Positions 18,399-25,938 of a stretch of DNA of 64,000 nt are shown piece by piece. A model generated the notes under the pieces. It searched no databases, was not told where the DNA came from, and worked only from the letters and a program-made list of their open reading frames with translations. How positions within the stretch are numbered: position 1 is the stretch's first letter; every line of letters begins with the position of its first letter. The stretch is from an uncultured Candidatus Melainabacteria bacterium (GTDB taxonomy: Bacteria; Cyanobacteriota; Vampirovibrionia; Gastranaerophilales; Gastranaerophilaceae), in assembly GCA_947570135.1 (NCBI GenBank), contig CANOTP010000009.1, forward strand, positions 1 to 64,000, read 5' to 3'. The position numbers and the translations under genes are program-made.

Positions 18399-19241
18399 AT
18401 GGGTTATAAAATATTATCAAAAAAAGAAATTTGTCCGAATCAGTTTGAAATAACGATTGATGCGCCTTATGTTGTTCGTAACGCGCAGGCAGGGCAGTTT
18501 ATTATATTCAGAGTTGAGGAAGAAGGCGAAAGGGTTCCTTTGACTATTGCCGATGTTGATAAAGAAAAAGGCGAATTGACTTTAGTCTTTATGGCTGTCG
18601 GATATTCAACAAAGAAACTTGCTCAGCTTGAAGTCGGGGATGAACTTGTGGATTTGGTCGGACCTTTAGGTAAACCTACTCATATTAAAAATTACGGTAC
18701 CGTAGTTTGCGTTGCGGGCGGATACGGAGCAGCTCCCTGTTATTTAATTTCAAAAGCCTTAAAAGATGCCGGTAATAAGGTTTATATGATATCAGGCGCC
18801 AGAACAAAAGACTTACTGTTCTGGGAAGATAAGATGAAAAATGCCTGCACTGAATTATACATGACAACAGATGACGGGTCTTATGGTATAAAAGGCTACG
18901 GGACAACCGTTTTGCAAGAAATTATAGATAGAGAAAAAGTCGATTATGTAATCGCTGTCGGTCCGATGCCGATGATGAGAGCGGTTGCCGAGTTAACCCG
19001 AGATAAAGGAATTTACACCGAAGCAAGTATGAATCCTATTATGGTAGACGGTACGGGAATGTGCGGAGCTTGCAGGGTTACGGTGGGCGGTGAAACCAAG
19101 TTTGCTTGTGTTGACGGGCCTGATTTTGATGCTCATAAAATCGATTTTGATGAAGTAATTAATAGAACAAGAATTTATAAAGATGAAGAGTGTAAACGCA
19201 GTGAAAATTGTAATTTATTGCGGCAATCAGAGAAAGTATAG
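18399..19241 (+). CDS. NfnA-like FAD/NAD-binding oxidoreductase with a [2Fe-2S] site
   Basis: The 280-aa protein matches the small subunit of NADH-dependent ferredoxin:NADP+ oxidoreductase and the related sulfide/dihydroorotate dehydrogenase electron-transfer proteins. It shows the FAD-binding barrel (RVPLTIAD), the NAD-binding GGYGAAPCYLI, AVGPMPMMRAV, and a cluster site GTGMCGACRVTVGG...FACVDG (Cys222, 225, 237, with Asp217 nearby; characterised NfnA uses three Cys and one Asp). The usual large GltD-like subunit is not adjacent. Instead a four-Cys miniprotein and etfBA follow with gaps of 9 and 15 bases, so the partner may be ETF. Confidence 0.88.
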   Translation: MGYKILSKKEICPNQFEITIDAPYVVRNAQAGQFIIFRVEEEGERVPLTIADVDKEKGELTLVFMAVGYSTKKLAQLEVGDELVDLVGPLGKPTHIKNYGTVVCVAGGYGAAPCYLISKALKDAGNKVYMISGARTKDLLFWEDKMKNACTELYMTTDDGSYGIKGYGTTVLQEIIDREKVDYVIAVGPMPMMRAVAELTRDKGIYTEASMNPIMVDGTGMCGACRVTVGGETKFACVDGPDFDAHKIDFDEVINRTRIYKDEECKRSENCNLLRQSEKV

Positions 19242-19250
19242 GTAAGAATT

Positions 19251-19436
19251 ATGGGAAGAAATGATATTCCGGTTTGTCCGTTGGTAAGTATCGGTTCAGG
19301 TATTGATATGGTATGCAGTCAGCAAAAATGTGCCTGGTATGTTCCGAGTGTTCAAAAATGTGCAATGTATTTGATTGCATATAATGCCCTGCTTGACGCT
19401 AACCAAAAGCAGCGTGCAAAACAATCTCAACAGTAG
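19251..19436 (+). CDS. Four-cysteine miniprotein in a redox operon
   Basis: The 61-aa protein contains Cys at 9, 22, 27 and 37 (C-x12-C-x4-C-x9-C) in a compact N-terminal part, followed by a helical Gln/Lys-rich tail. Four Cys in 29 residues suggests binding of zinc or an iron-sulfur cluster; which one is not determinable here. It lies 9 bases after the NfnA-like gene and 15 bases before etfB, so it is very likely part of the same electron-transfer unit. AGGTAAG precedes the ATG. Confidence 0.7.
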   Translation: MGRNDIPVCPLVSIGSGIDMVCSQQKCAWYVPSVQKCAMYLIAYNALLDANQKQRAKQSQQ

Positions 19437-19451
19437 TATAATGGATTAACT

Positions 19452-20252
19452 ATGAAAATCGCATTATGTATAAAACAGGTACCTGATACGACAGATATTA
19501 GGTGGACTGAAAATAATACCATTCAAAGAGAAGGCGTAGAAAGTGTTATAAACCCTTATGACCTTTATGCCATGGATTTTGCATTGAAATTAAAATCTAT
19601 GGTCGCGGATTCGACTGTAACCATTTTTACAATGGGGCCTGGGCAGGCTGAAAATATGCTAAAGAAAGCTTTAGCTTTAGGTTGTGATGATGCGGTTTTA
19701 ATTTCCGATAAAAAATTTGCAGGCGCTGATACTTATGCTACAGGGCTTACTATCGCAAGTGCAATAAGAACTGTAATGCCTGATTTTGATTTGGTTGTAT
19801 GCGGTCAGTTCGCGGTTGACGGTGATACCGCTCAAACAGGGCCGAATATCGCAAACTTTCTTGATTTACCGCAAGTAACTTATGTTAAAAGTATTGTTGG
19901 TATTGAAGAAAATGCTTTGACGCTAAAAAAAGAGCTTGAAGATTGTATTGAAATAGTTAAAACGACCCTGCCTGCTTTAATTTGTGTTTTAAAACAGGAT
20001 TATGAACCTCAAAGACCTTTGATTAACGGAATAATTTCGGCAGCAAATAAGGAAATCAAAACACTTTCAATGGTAGATCTTTCGCTTGTATCTGAAAAAT
20101 GCGGGCTTAAAGGGTCTCCGACTTATGTAAGCAGGGCTTTTCGTAATATTTCAATACATGATGCTCAAAAATTTGTCTTAAATTTAGAAGACAGTGTTGC
20201 GCTTTTGGATGAAAAATTAAATTCTTTAGGAGTTTTACATAATGACAAATAA
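19452..20252 (+). CDS. etfB: Electron transfer flavoprotein subunit beta
   Basis: The 266-aa protein starts with the family signature MKIALCIKQVPDT and has INPYDLYAMDFAL, the AMP/FAD-binding region around CGQFAVDGDTAQTGP, and TTLPALICV. ETF shuttles electrons between dehydrogenases and other flavoproteins, or takes part in bifurcation. The ATG has no clear Shine-Dalgarno, but a TATAAT (19437-19442) lies 9 bases upstream, so an internal leaderless promoter is possible. It overlaps etfA by 11 bases. Confidence 0.95.
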   Translation: MKIALCIKQVPDTTDIRWTENNTIQREGVESVINPYDLYAMDFALKLKSMVADSTVTIFTMGPGQAENMLKKALALGCDDAVLISDKKFAGADTYATGLTIASAIRTVMPDFDLVVCGQFAVDGDTAQTGPNIANFLDLPQVTYVKSIVGIEENALTLKKELEDCIEIVKTTLPALICVLKQDYEPQRPLINGIISAANKEIKTLSMVDLSLVSEKCGLKGSPTYVSRAFRNISIHDAQKFVLNLEDSVALLDEKLNSLGVLHNDK

Positions 20253-21258
20253 AGAAAATTCAGGAATTTTGATATACGCTCAATTAACACGGGATGAATA
20301 TATTCATACTGTTTTTTACGAGCTTGTAGATAAAGCGCACGATCTTTCAAAAAAACTTGACGGGTGTGAAGTAAACGCTGTAATTTTTGCCCGCAAAGGG
20401 CTTGTTGATTCGTTTAAAGAATCCTTTCAAAATAAGGGTTTAAATAAAGTTTTTTATTTTGAAGATGATGAATTAAAAGACTATTCAACGGATTACTATT
20501 CAAAACTTCTTGTCGATTTGGTCGGAGTTGTAAAACCTGAAATTTTGCTCATCGGCGCGACTAATCAGGGCAGAGACTTGGCACCTCGGGTTGCGTCTAT
20601 GCTTTGTACGGGTTTAACGGCTGATTGTATAGATTTGGATATAAACGAAAAAGGTCAGCTTGCGGCTACCCGTCCGACTTTTGGCGGACAGCTTATGGCA
20701 ACGATTTTATGTAAAAATTATCCGCAAATGGCAACCGTCAGGCCGAATGTCTTTAAAATTAACCGGGAAGTTAATTATTTTGATACTGAAATGGTGTCAT
20801 GCCCCGTTAATATTTCATATATGCCAAAACGGGTTAAAGTTTTAGATTTTGAAAAGACTTTGGATTCTGTGATAAACGAACTTGATACAGCAGAAATTAT
20901 TGTTGCAGGTGGCAAGGGGTTAAAAAATCAAAAAGGTTTTGAATTGTTGCAAAAATTTGCTGACCGTATTGGAGGTACAGTTGCCGCGACCCGTGGTGCT
21001 GTGGAAATGGGACTTGCTCCTGCTTCAATCCAGGTCGGGCAGACTGGTAAAACCGTTCACCCTAAAGTTTATATTGCTTGTGCCTTGTCAGGTGCTATTC
21101 AGCATACTGTCGGGATGAGCGGTTCTGATTATATTATTGCGATAAATAATGATGAAAACGCGGAAATTTTTGATATCGCGGATTGCGGAATTGTCGGAGA
21201 TGTGTTTGAAATATTACCAAAATATATGGAGTATAAAAAAGATGAAAATGTACACTAA
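20242..21258 (+). CDS. etfA: Electron transfer flavoprotein subunit alpha
   Basis: The 338-aa protein has the C-terminal FAD domain with GGKGLKNQKGFELL, TRGAVEMGLAP, QVGQTGKTVHPKVYIA and GIVGDVFEILP, and an N-terminal ETF domain with GATNQGRDLAPRVA. It is translationally coupled to etfB by overlap. Its last codons (N-V-H-stop) lie inside a 74-base segment that also occurs at the head of the prepilin gene at 44286, so the C-terminus runs into sequence belonging to the decayed prepilin locus. Confidence 0.95.
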   Translation: MTNKENSGILIYAQLTRDEYIHTVFYELVDKAHDLSKKLDGCEVNAVIFARKGLVDSFKESFQNKGLNKVFYFEDDELKDYSTDYYSKLLVDLVGVVKPEILLIGATNQGRDLAPRVASMLCTGLTADCIDLDINEKGQLAATRPTFGGQLMATILCKNYPQMATVRPNVFKINREVNYFDTEMVSCPVNISYMPKRVKVLDFEKTLDSVINELDTAEIIVAGGKGLKNQKGFELLQKFADRIGGTVAATRGAVEMGLAPASIQVGQTGKTVHPKVYIACALSGAIQHTVGMSGSDYIIAINNDENAEIFDIADCGIVGDVFEILPKYMEYKKDENVH

Positions 21259-21315
21259 GACTAGGTTTTCGCGGGGGATAAGTTTTATCGCTCCTTAGGT
21301 TTTACACTTGCGGAA
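21242..21315 (+). repeat. 74-nt prepilin-head repeat, copy A
   Basis: This segment aligns without gaps to 44286-44359 (64 of 74 identical). Both begin with ATG, encode an 18-codon peptide ending in A-P-stop, and carry the pilin GFTLAE codons in the -1 frame. The left end overlaps the last 17 bases of etfA. Confidence 0.85.
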
Positions 21316-22000
21316 TGTGCTACACACGTAACTTTGTTACTAAGAGCCGTGAAATTTGGATTCACCCTTGCTGAGGTATTAATTACCCTTGGAATTATCG
21401 GGATTGTTGCTGCTATGACTATTCCGACATTAATAGCCAAAGTTCAACATATTCAGTATCGAGTTTCTTATAAAAAAGCTTATAGTGTTATTAATCAAGC
21501 ACTAAAAACCATGGTAGATGATGGGGAAGTCTCAGGCATTCCAAGCGAGTGTAGTTCTGTTGTTGCTGAAAATTTTAAAAAACTTGCAACAAATTATATA
21601 AAAACCTCTCAAACCGGTTTTGATAACAATGCAGATAAATGCTGGTTTTGTGAAACAGGTGAATCAGGTTATATTGTAGGTACTGGTGCGCCAGAGTGGC
21701 TTGGTTGTATGAAATAAGTTATGCTTTTGTAGATATGAACGGTACTGCTTGGTATTTATATCATAATAAGGAATTCTCTATTCTGATTGATGTAAACGGA
21801 AACCGTAGACCAAATCAGCTTGTACGTGACAGGTTTGTTTTTCGGTTTGCAAATTCAATGGCGCAAGATAAGTTTTATGGTATGGAGAAAATGCCGTTAT
21901 ACCTTTGTGTGATGAGATAGCCAAAAGTCGTTGGTGCCCGCAGGGCAATTGTTTATATAAACGTGGATTCAGGGTAATAAATAAAGTAGTTTTAATCTAA
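21242..22000 (+). pseudogene. Decayed type IV prepilin-like gene
   Basis: The locus reads as a prepilin only across several frames. The first ATG (21242) is out of frame with the pilin helix. The pilin frame contains two G-F-T-L-A-E heads, at 21298-21315 and about 21358-21375; the second, with a TTG (21334) or GTG (about 21350) start, gives FTLAEVLITLGIIGIVAAMT and runs to a stop at 21717. The next part (YAFVDMNGTAWY, LIDVNGNRRPNQL) lies in a second frame (about 21696-21920). The Cys-containing end (LCDEIAKSRWCPQGNC) lies in a third frame, stopping at 21998-22000. Two internal frameshifts plus the head problem indicate a pseudogene; assembly error is less likely but possible. Confidence 0.75.
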
Positions 22001-22627
22001 AGTTTGTGATAAGTTTACTTTTTCAGGCTCAAGCGGAGTATAATCTATTAGTTCGCGTAGCCTATTAAAAGTTTCTTTTAGCTTAAATCCGCTCATTTCC
22101 ATAACAACTTTTGTGGGATAAACCCTTGATGTTCTTTTAAAGCCCAAGTCTTCGTATTTTTTTACAACATCAAACGGCCCGTTAGTTATTGCTTCAAGTT
22201 CAACTCTTCCGTTTTTAATTGGCAGTATATCGCTAAACATTTGATAGAACAAGGTTTTACCTGCAAGTTTAACCCTTTCACCAACCTGAGTAGGAAATGT
22301 GCATATACAATCAAGAAAAGTTGTTTTATTATCAGTTCTGAATGTTATAATCCCGCATGGGCGGTTGTTGCAGGTTTCTAAATAGGTAATATTTTTTAAG
22401 TTTTGGGCGTTAAAAACTGCGTATTTAAGCATCTCATCCCATCTGTCGACTTCTTGTTTACTTAAATTTGGCATAAGTTCGCCGGTTTTTATTCTCTCTG
22501 CCAGAGATGTAAGATATTTTTTATCAGCATTACCTGCTAGACGGTAAAGCTTCAAATTCCCTGTATTTGCAATATGCAGAGCTTTGAATTGCGGGGTAAA
22601 GTTTTGTCTGTTTGTTTGAATTTGCAT
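21992..22627 (-). CDS. GNAT-like acetyltransferase with N-terminal F-K-A motif
   Basis: The 211-aa protein has a GNAT-like order of elements: a strand-turn around CGIITFRTDNKTTFLDCI, a VKLAGKTLFYQMF helix, and the closing YEDLGFKRTSRVYPTKVVMEM that resembles the end of GNAT folds. The substrate is unknown. The first 16 residues (MQIQTNRQNFTPQFKA) carry the short F-x-A motif seen at the start of the proteins at 2753 and 52238. It is convergent with the decayed prepilin and overlaps its end by about 9 bases. Confidence 0.6.
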   Translation of the reverse strand: MQIQTNRQNFTPQFKALHIANTGNLKLYRLAGNADKKYLTSLAERIKTGELMPNLSKQEVDRWDEMLKYAVFNAQNLKNITYLETCNNRPCGIITFRTDNKTTFLDCICTFPTQVGERVKLAGKTLFYQMFSDILPIKNGRVELEAITNGPFDVVKKYEDLGFKRTSRVYPTKVVMEMSGFKLKETFNRLRELIDYTPLEPEKVNLSQTLD

Positions 22628-22684
22628 TGCAACATATATAAATACTCTGAAATATATAATTGCTAAAGTTTTAAGTTATATTAA

Positions 22685-23281
22685 TTAAATTTCTCTTCTG
22701 CCTTCAATTGCTTTTGCTATAGTCATTTCATCAGCGTATTCTAAATCTGCACCGACGGGAAGCCCGAATGCGATACGGGAAACTCTTATTCCAAACGGCT
22801 TAATCAATTTAGTTAGATAAAGACTTGTTGCTTCACCTTCAACAGACGGACTTAGCGCTAAGATAATTTCTTTAACTTCGTCGTTGGTTAATCTTGTTAA
22901 AAGTTCTTTTATTCTTATATCATCTGCTCCGATTCCGTCAATCGGAGATATTAATCCTTGCAGAACGTGATATAAGCCTTTAAATTCGTTTGTTTTTTCG
23001 ATTGCAATAAGGTCTTTTGTATCTGAAACCACACAAATAACCGAGCGATCACGGTTTGTTGATGAGCAAATTTCGCAAGGGCTTGAGGCAGATAAATTGA
23101 AGCAAATTTCACACGAATGCGTGTTTTCTTTTGCTTCAATTACTGCTTTTGCAAAGTTTTCAACATCGGCCTGCGGCATTCTTAGCAAATGAAATGCCAT
23201 TCTTTGTGCTGATTTTGGTCCCACTGACGGAAATTTTTGAAACTGCTCAATCAGAGCCGCTATTGCTTTCGGGTATATCAT
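22685..23281 (-). CDS. recR: Recombination protein RecR
   Basis: The 198-aa protein has the helix-hairpin-helix FPSVGPKSAQRMAFHLL, a four-Cys zinc finger (C-x2-C...C-x2-C from CEICFNL to PCEIC), and a Toprim domain with VVSDTKDLIAIE and LSPSVEGEATSLYL. RecR acts with RecF/RecO in gap repair. The start overlaps the ybaB stop by one base; ybaB-recR is a widely conserved pair. Confidence 0.97.
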   Translation of the reverse strand: MIYPKAIAALIEQFQKFPSVGPKSAQRMAFHLLRMPQADVENFAKAVIEAKENTHSCEICFNLSASSPCEICSSTNRDRSVICVVSDTKDLIAIEKTNEFKGLYHVLQGLISPIDGIGADDIRIKELLTRLTNDEVKEIILALSPSVEGEATSLYLTKLIKPFGIRVSRIAFGLPVGADLEYADEMTIAKAIEGRREI

Positions 23282-23598
23282 TAGAAGTTTAGTCCCGGAA
23301 TACTGATACCGCCTGTAATTTGTTTCATTTTAGCGCTCATTTCTTTTGAAGCTTTTTCGTTAGCCTGTTTCATTGCTGCTGCGATGATATCTTCAAGCAT
23401 TTCAGGATCTTCAGGTGTAATCACTTCAGGTGCAAGTTTGATTGATTTGAATTTACCCTGACCGTCGCAGATTACTTTAACTGAACCGTTAGCTGCTTCG
23501 CCTATAATTTCTAATTCCGCAAGTTCTTTTTGTACAGCTTCTGCTCTTTTTTGAGCGTTTTGAACTTGTTTCATAATGTTCATTAAATTCATACCCAT
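23281..23598 (-). CDS. ybaB: YbaB/EbfC family nucleoid-associated protein
   Basis: The 105-aa protein has the helical start MNIMKQVQNAQKRAEAVQKEL, the central strands NGSVKVICDGQGKFKSIKLAPEV split here by short gaps, and the C-terminal helix ending in GISIPGLNF. Members bind DNA as dimers. AAGGAG precedes the ATG; a second ATG two codons later is equally spaced for initiation. It is directly coupled to recR. dnaX, often next to this pair, is not here. Confidence 0.95.
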   Translation of the reverse strand: MGMNLMNIMKQVQNAQKRAEAVQKELAELEIIGEAANGSVKVICDGQGKFKSIKLAPEVITPEDPEMLEDIIAAAMKQANEKASKEMSAKMKQITGGISIPGLNF

Positions 23599-23675
23599 GA
23601 TTTTTCTCCTTAGTCTGTGTTTATTTATCTATACTCTTACTTTTCTTATAGCACATTTTATTATACAATAAAAAT

Positions 23676-24467
23676 ATGGAGAAGAAAACCTATTTACAAG
23701 AATCTGTAAAAAACGGTCGACTGATACGCTGGAATATGATGCCGTTGAAGGTGTATATTGCTCCTATGAAGTTTTACTCAAAACAGGGGCAGGATGTTAA
23801 ATACCGCGGTTTTGTCAAAAAAGCACTGGACGAATGGCACAGGGTTTCTAACGGTAAAGTTTCGTTTGTAATAGTTGATACTCTCTTACAATCTAATGTT
23901 AATGTTGATTGGAAAAGGGTTGAGCGTCAGGCTTTGGGTCATTGTTATTTTCAGTATGACAGAGCGAATCGTCTTTACAGTGCGGAAGTCGCGATAGGTT
24001 TAACAGACGGTCTTGTTCATGCTGATTATATGGATGAAGGCGAAGTTTATCATACGATTTTGCATGAAATAGGTCATGCTGTTGGTTTGGGGCATAGTCC
24101 TTTTAAAAAAGATATTATGTATACTCCGCACCAAAAGGGTGTTTTACATGTCGGGGAAGGTGACAGATTATCTGTTAATTGGCTTTATACGTTTCCTCAA
24201 GGTAAGACTGTTTCTGAAATTGCTTCAAAATACGGAGTTTCAGGAAATGATTTGGATGAGGTTGTAGCCCGTATTATCTCAAAAGAAGCCAAAACAGAGT
24301 TTGAAAAAGTTCGGGAATCCGTTAAAAAAGAGCCTGAGCGAAATTTACTTGAAGAATCCGAAACAATAGCAAATATCAGGAAGTATCACATGTCGCTTCA
24401 AAACATAAAAATCCCGGGGGAATTAACCGAACAAATTAGGAAACACCACAGGGACTATCCGAGTTAA
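23676..24467 (+). CDS. Matrixin-like zinc metalloprotease
   Basis: The 263-aa protein contains the extended zinc site H130-E131-x2-H134-x5-H140 (HEIGHAVGLGH) followed by the Met-turn IMY at about 146-148, the hallmark of M10-type metzincins. The preceding part (FVKKALDEWHRVSNGKVSF) fits the matrixin fold. No signal peptide or propeptide Cys switch is visible, and the C-terminal 100 residues are helical and charged. It is therefore either cytoplasmic or exported by an unusual route. No Shine-Dalgarno is seen before the ATG. Confidence 0.82.
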   Translation: MEKKTYLQESVKNGRLIRWNMMPLKVYIAPMKFYSKQGQDVKYRGFVKKALDEWHRVSNGKVSFVIVDTLLQSNVNVDWKRVERQALGHCYFQYDRANRLYSAEVAIGLTDGLVHADYMDEGEVYHTILHEIGHAVGLGHSPFKKDIMYTPHQKGVLHVGEGDRLSVNWLYTFPQGKTVSEIASKYGVSGNDLDEVVARIISKEAKTEFEKVRESVKKEPERNLLEESETIANIRKYHMSLQNIKIPGELTEQIRKHHRDYPS

Positions 24468-24576
24468 TGTAACAAAATGTAAATTTGTCCTTTTACATTT
24501 ATCAATTTCAAAATGATATAAACCTTATATATATAGGGGATATAAAAGCTTTAAAAAAGCGAAAGGGGAATTGATA

Positions 24577-25356
24577 ATGGGACTTACTATCGGAGGCGGA
24601 ACTGCTTATTTTGGAAGTAAATTTGGTTGGCAATCACCGTTGTTACAAGATTCAACTATGAAATTTAACCGAAATTTTTTGTTTCTAAATAGATTAACTT
24701 ATATGCCGTCTGTGGAATTAGAAGATGCGTTCAAGTTGCCAGGGCTAGCATTGGAATCTCAAGGGGCAGCAGAAGTTCAAGGCGAAGAAGAACAAAATAA
24801 GGAGAAATCGGAAGTTTCTGTTGCTTCCGCAGCTCAAAACAGTCAGACAAATATTGAAATCGGGGATAATAACGGCGAAGTTATTATTATCGTTGGCGAT
24901 CATAATGAGGTAAATACAGATGATCTTCCTAAACCGTTGGAAGGCGAAAAAGGTAATGCTTCCGGTTGGGTTGAATTTTTAAAACAGGAAGAACAATCTA
25001 TGGTATGCCGTGATGACAGCGGAAGAACTCAAAATATTTCGGGAAAATTTGAAACAACAAGTTTTAATACAAACCCTGATGAGTTTACAATTACCGATAA
25101 TTCATCAGGAGAAGACCATGTTTATAAATACAAAAAAGTCGGAGTCGATGATAAAGGAAGACCGATTTACACCTGCGTATCAATGAACGGTGAGGAATTG
25201 GATTCGAATCAATATACCTTAGTTTGGAAAGAAGACGGAACTCCTGAACTGGTTCAGTATTCAAATCAAGATAACTACGGAATAGGCTTAAGGAAAAAAA
25301 CATCAAAATCTACAAATAATACACCTGTTACGACATCTTCAGCCGCAGTAATTTAA
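24577..25356 (+). CDS. Hypothetical acidic protein, 5' part of an interrupted gene
   Basis: The 259-aa product begins MGLTIGGGTAYFGSKFGW; AAAGGGG lies 9 bases before this ATG (a TTG two codons earlier is less likely). It is Glu/Asn/Ser-rich, with a strand-rich stretch (IEIGDNNGEVIIIVGDHNEV) and several acidic loops, and matches no family I know. The TAA at 25354-25356 is followed in the same frame by coding-like sequence to 25797, broken once more by TAA at 25399-25401. The gene is therefore probably a 406-codon gene with two nonsense changes. Confidence 0.6.
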   Translation: MGLTIGGGTAYFGSKFGWQSPLLQDSTMKFNRNFLFLNRLTYMPSVELEDAFKLPGLALESQGAAEVQGEEEQNKEKSEVSVASAAQNSQTNIEIGDNNGEVIIIVGDHNEVNTDDLPKPLEGEKGNASGWVEFLKQEEQSMVCRDDSGRTQNISGKFETTSFNTNPDEFTITDNSSGEDHVYKYKKVGVDDKGRPIYTCVSMNGEELDSNQYTLVWKEDGTPELVQYSNQDNYGIGLRKKTSKSTNNTPVTTSSAAVI

Positions 25357-25797
25357 AATTCTGACGATAATAAAAAATATAAACCTGAAGAAGGTCGTTA
25401 ATTAAGAGTTTCTGTAAAAGCTGTCGATGTTGAACTTTTAAAAAAGCACATTGTAAAAGATTCGACACATGCAACTTATGGCGAGGGTAAGTTTGGTACT
25501 GCAAACGAAGGTACAATTAAATCAGGTGTTGTAAATAATTACTTCTACGTAAAAGTTGAACCGGGTGATCCTGAATATAATGTACCAAAAGAAGGCGGAC
25601 CTTATTATGTTCTGAAAGCCGTAAATAATTTCAACGGAGAAGAAATAAAACTTGCACATACTGAACTTTACATGTTTGAAGTTGCACATGATTTATCCGA
25701 ACCGGGAATTGATCTCTGGTGTTATAACCTTATTCAGGATAAAGGTATGGCAGAAAGCGGAAAAAGCTTTATTGATTATAGTAAACGTAAAGGTTAA
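25357..25797 (+). pseudogene. In-frame continuation of the 24577 gene after stop codons
   Basis: In the same frame as the upstream gene, this stretch reads 14 codons, TAA (25399-25401), then 131 open codons to TAA at 25795-25797. The translation is protein-like (LRVSVKAVDVELLKKHIV, GGPYYVLKAVNNFNGEE, FIDYSKRKG) with codon use like its neighbours. No start codon with a ribosome binding site serves it separately. Either two CAA-to-TAA type changes broke one gene, or readthrough yields a longer product. Confidence 0.6.
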
Positions 25798-25803
25798 TAA
25801 CAG

Positions 25804-25842
25804 AAAGCTCGTATATTTTAGTAAAGGTACGGGCTCTTTTTG
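25804..25842 (+). terminator. Probable terminator after the interrupted gene
   Basis: An imperfect stem (AGCTCGTA near 25806 with TACGGGCT near 25829, one G-U pair) is followed by T5 and lies just after the final stop at 25797. Confidence 0.6.
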
Positions 25843-25860
25843 TTAACATTATTTACCCTT

Positions 25861-25888
25861 TTGCTATTAATTTGTTTTTATGTATAAT
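25861..25888 (+). promoter_or_regulatory. Predicted promoter of accDA
   Basis: TTGCTA (25861-25866) and a perfect TATAAT (25883-25888) are spaced by 16 bases, about 50 bases before the accD ATG. Confidence 0.55.
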
Positions 25889-25938
25889 ATACTTGTAAGT
25901 AAGATTTTACTAATTAGGGATATAAAAAGGTATATTAT

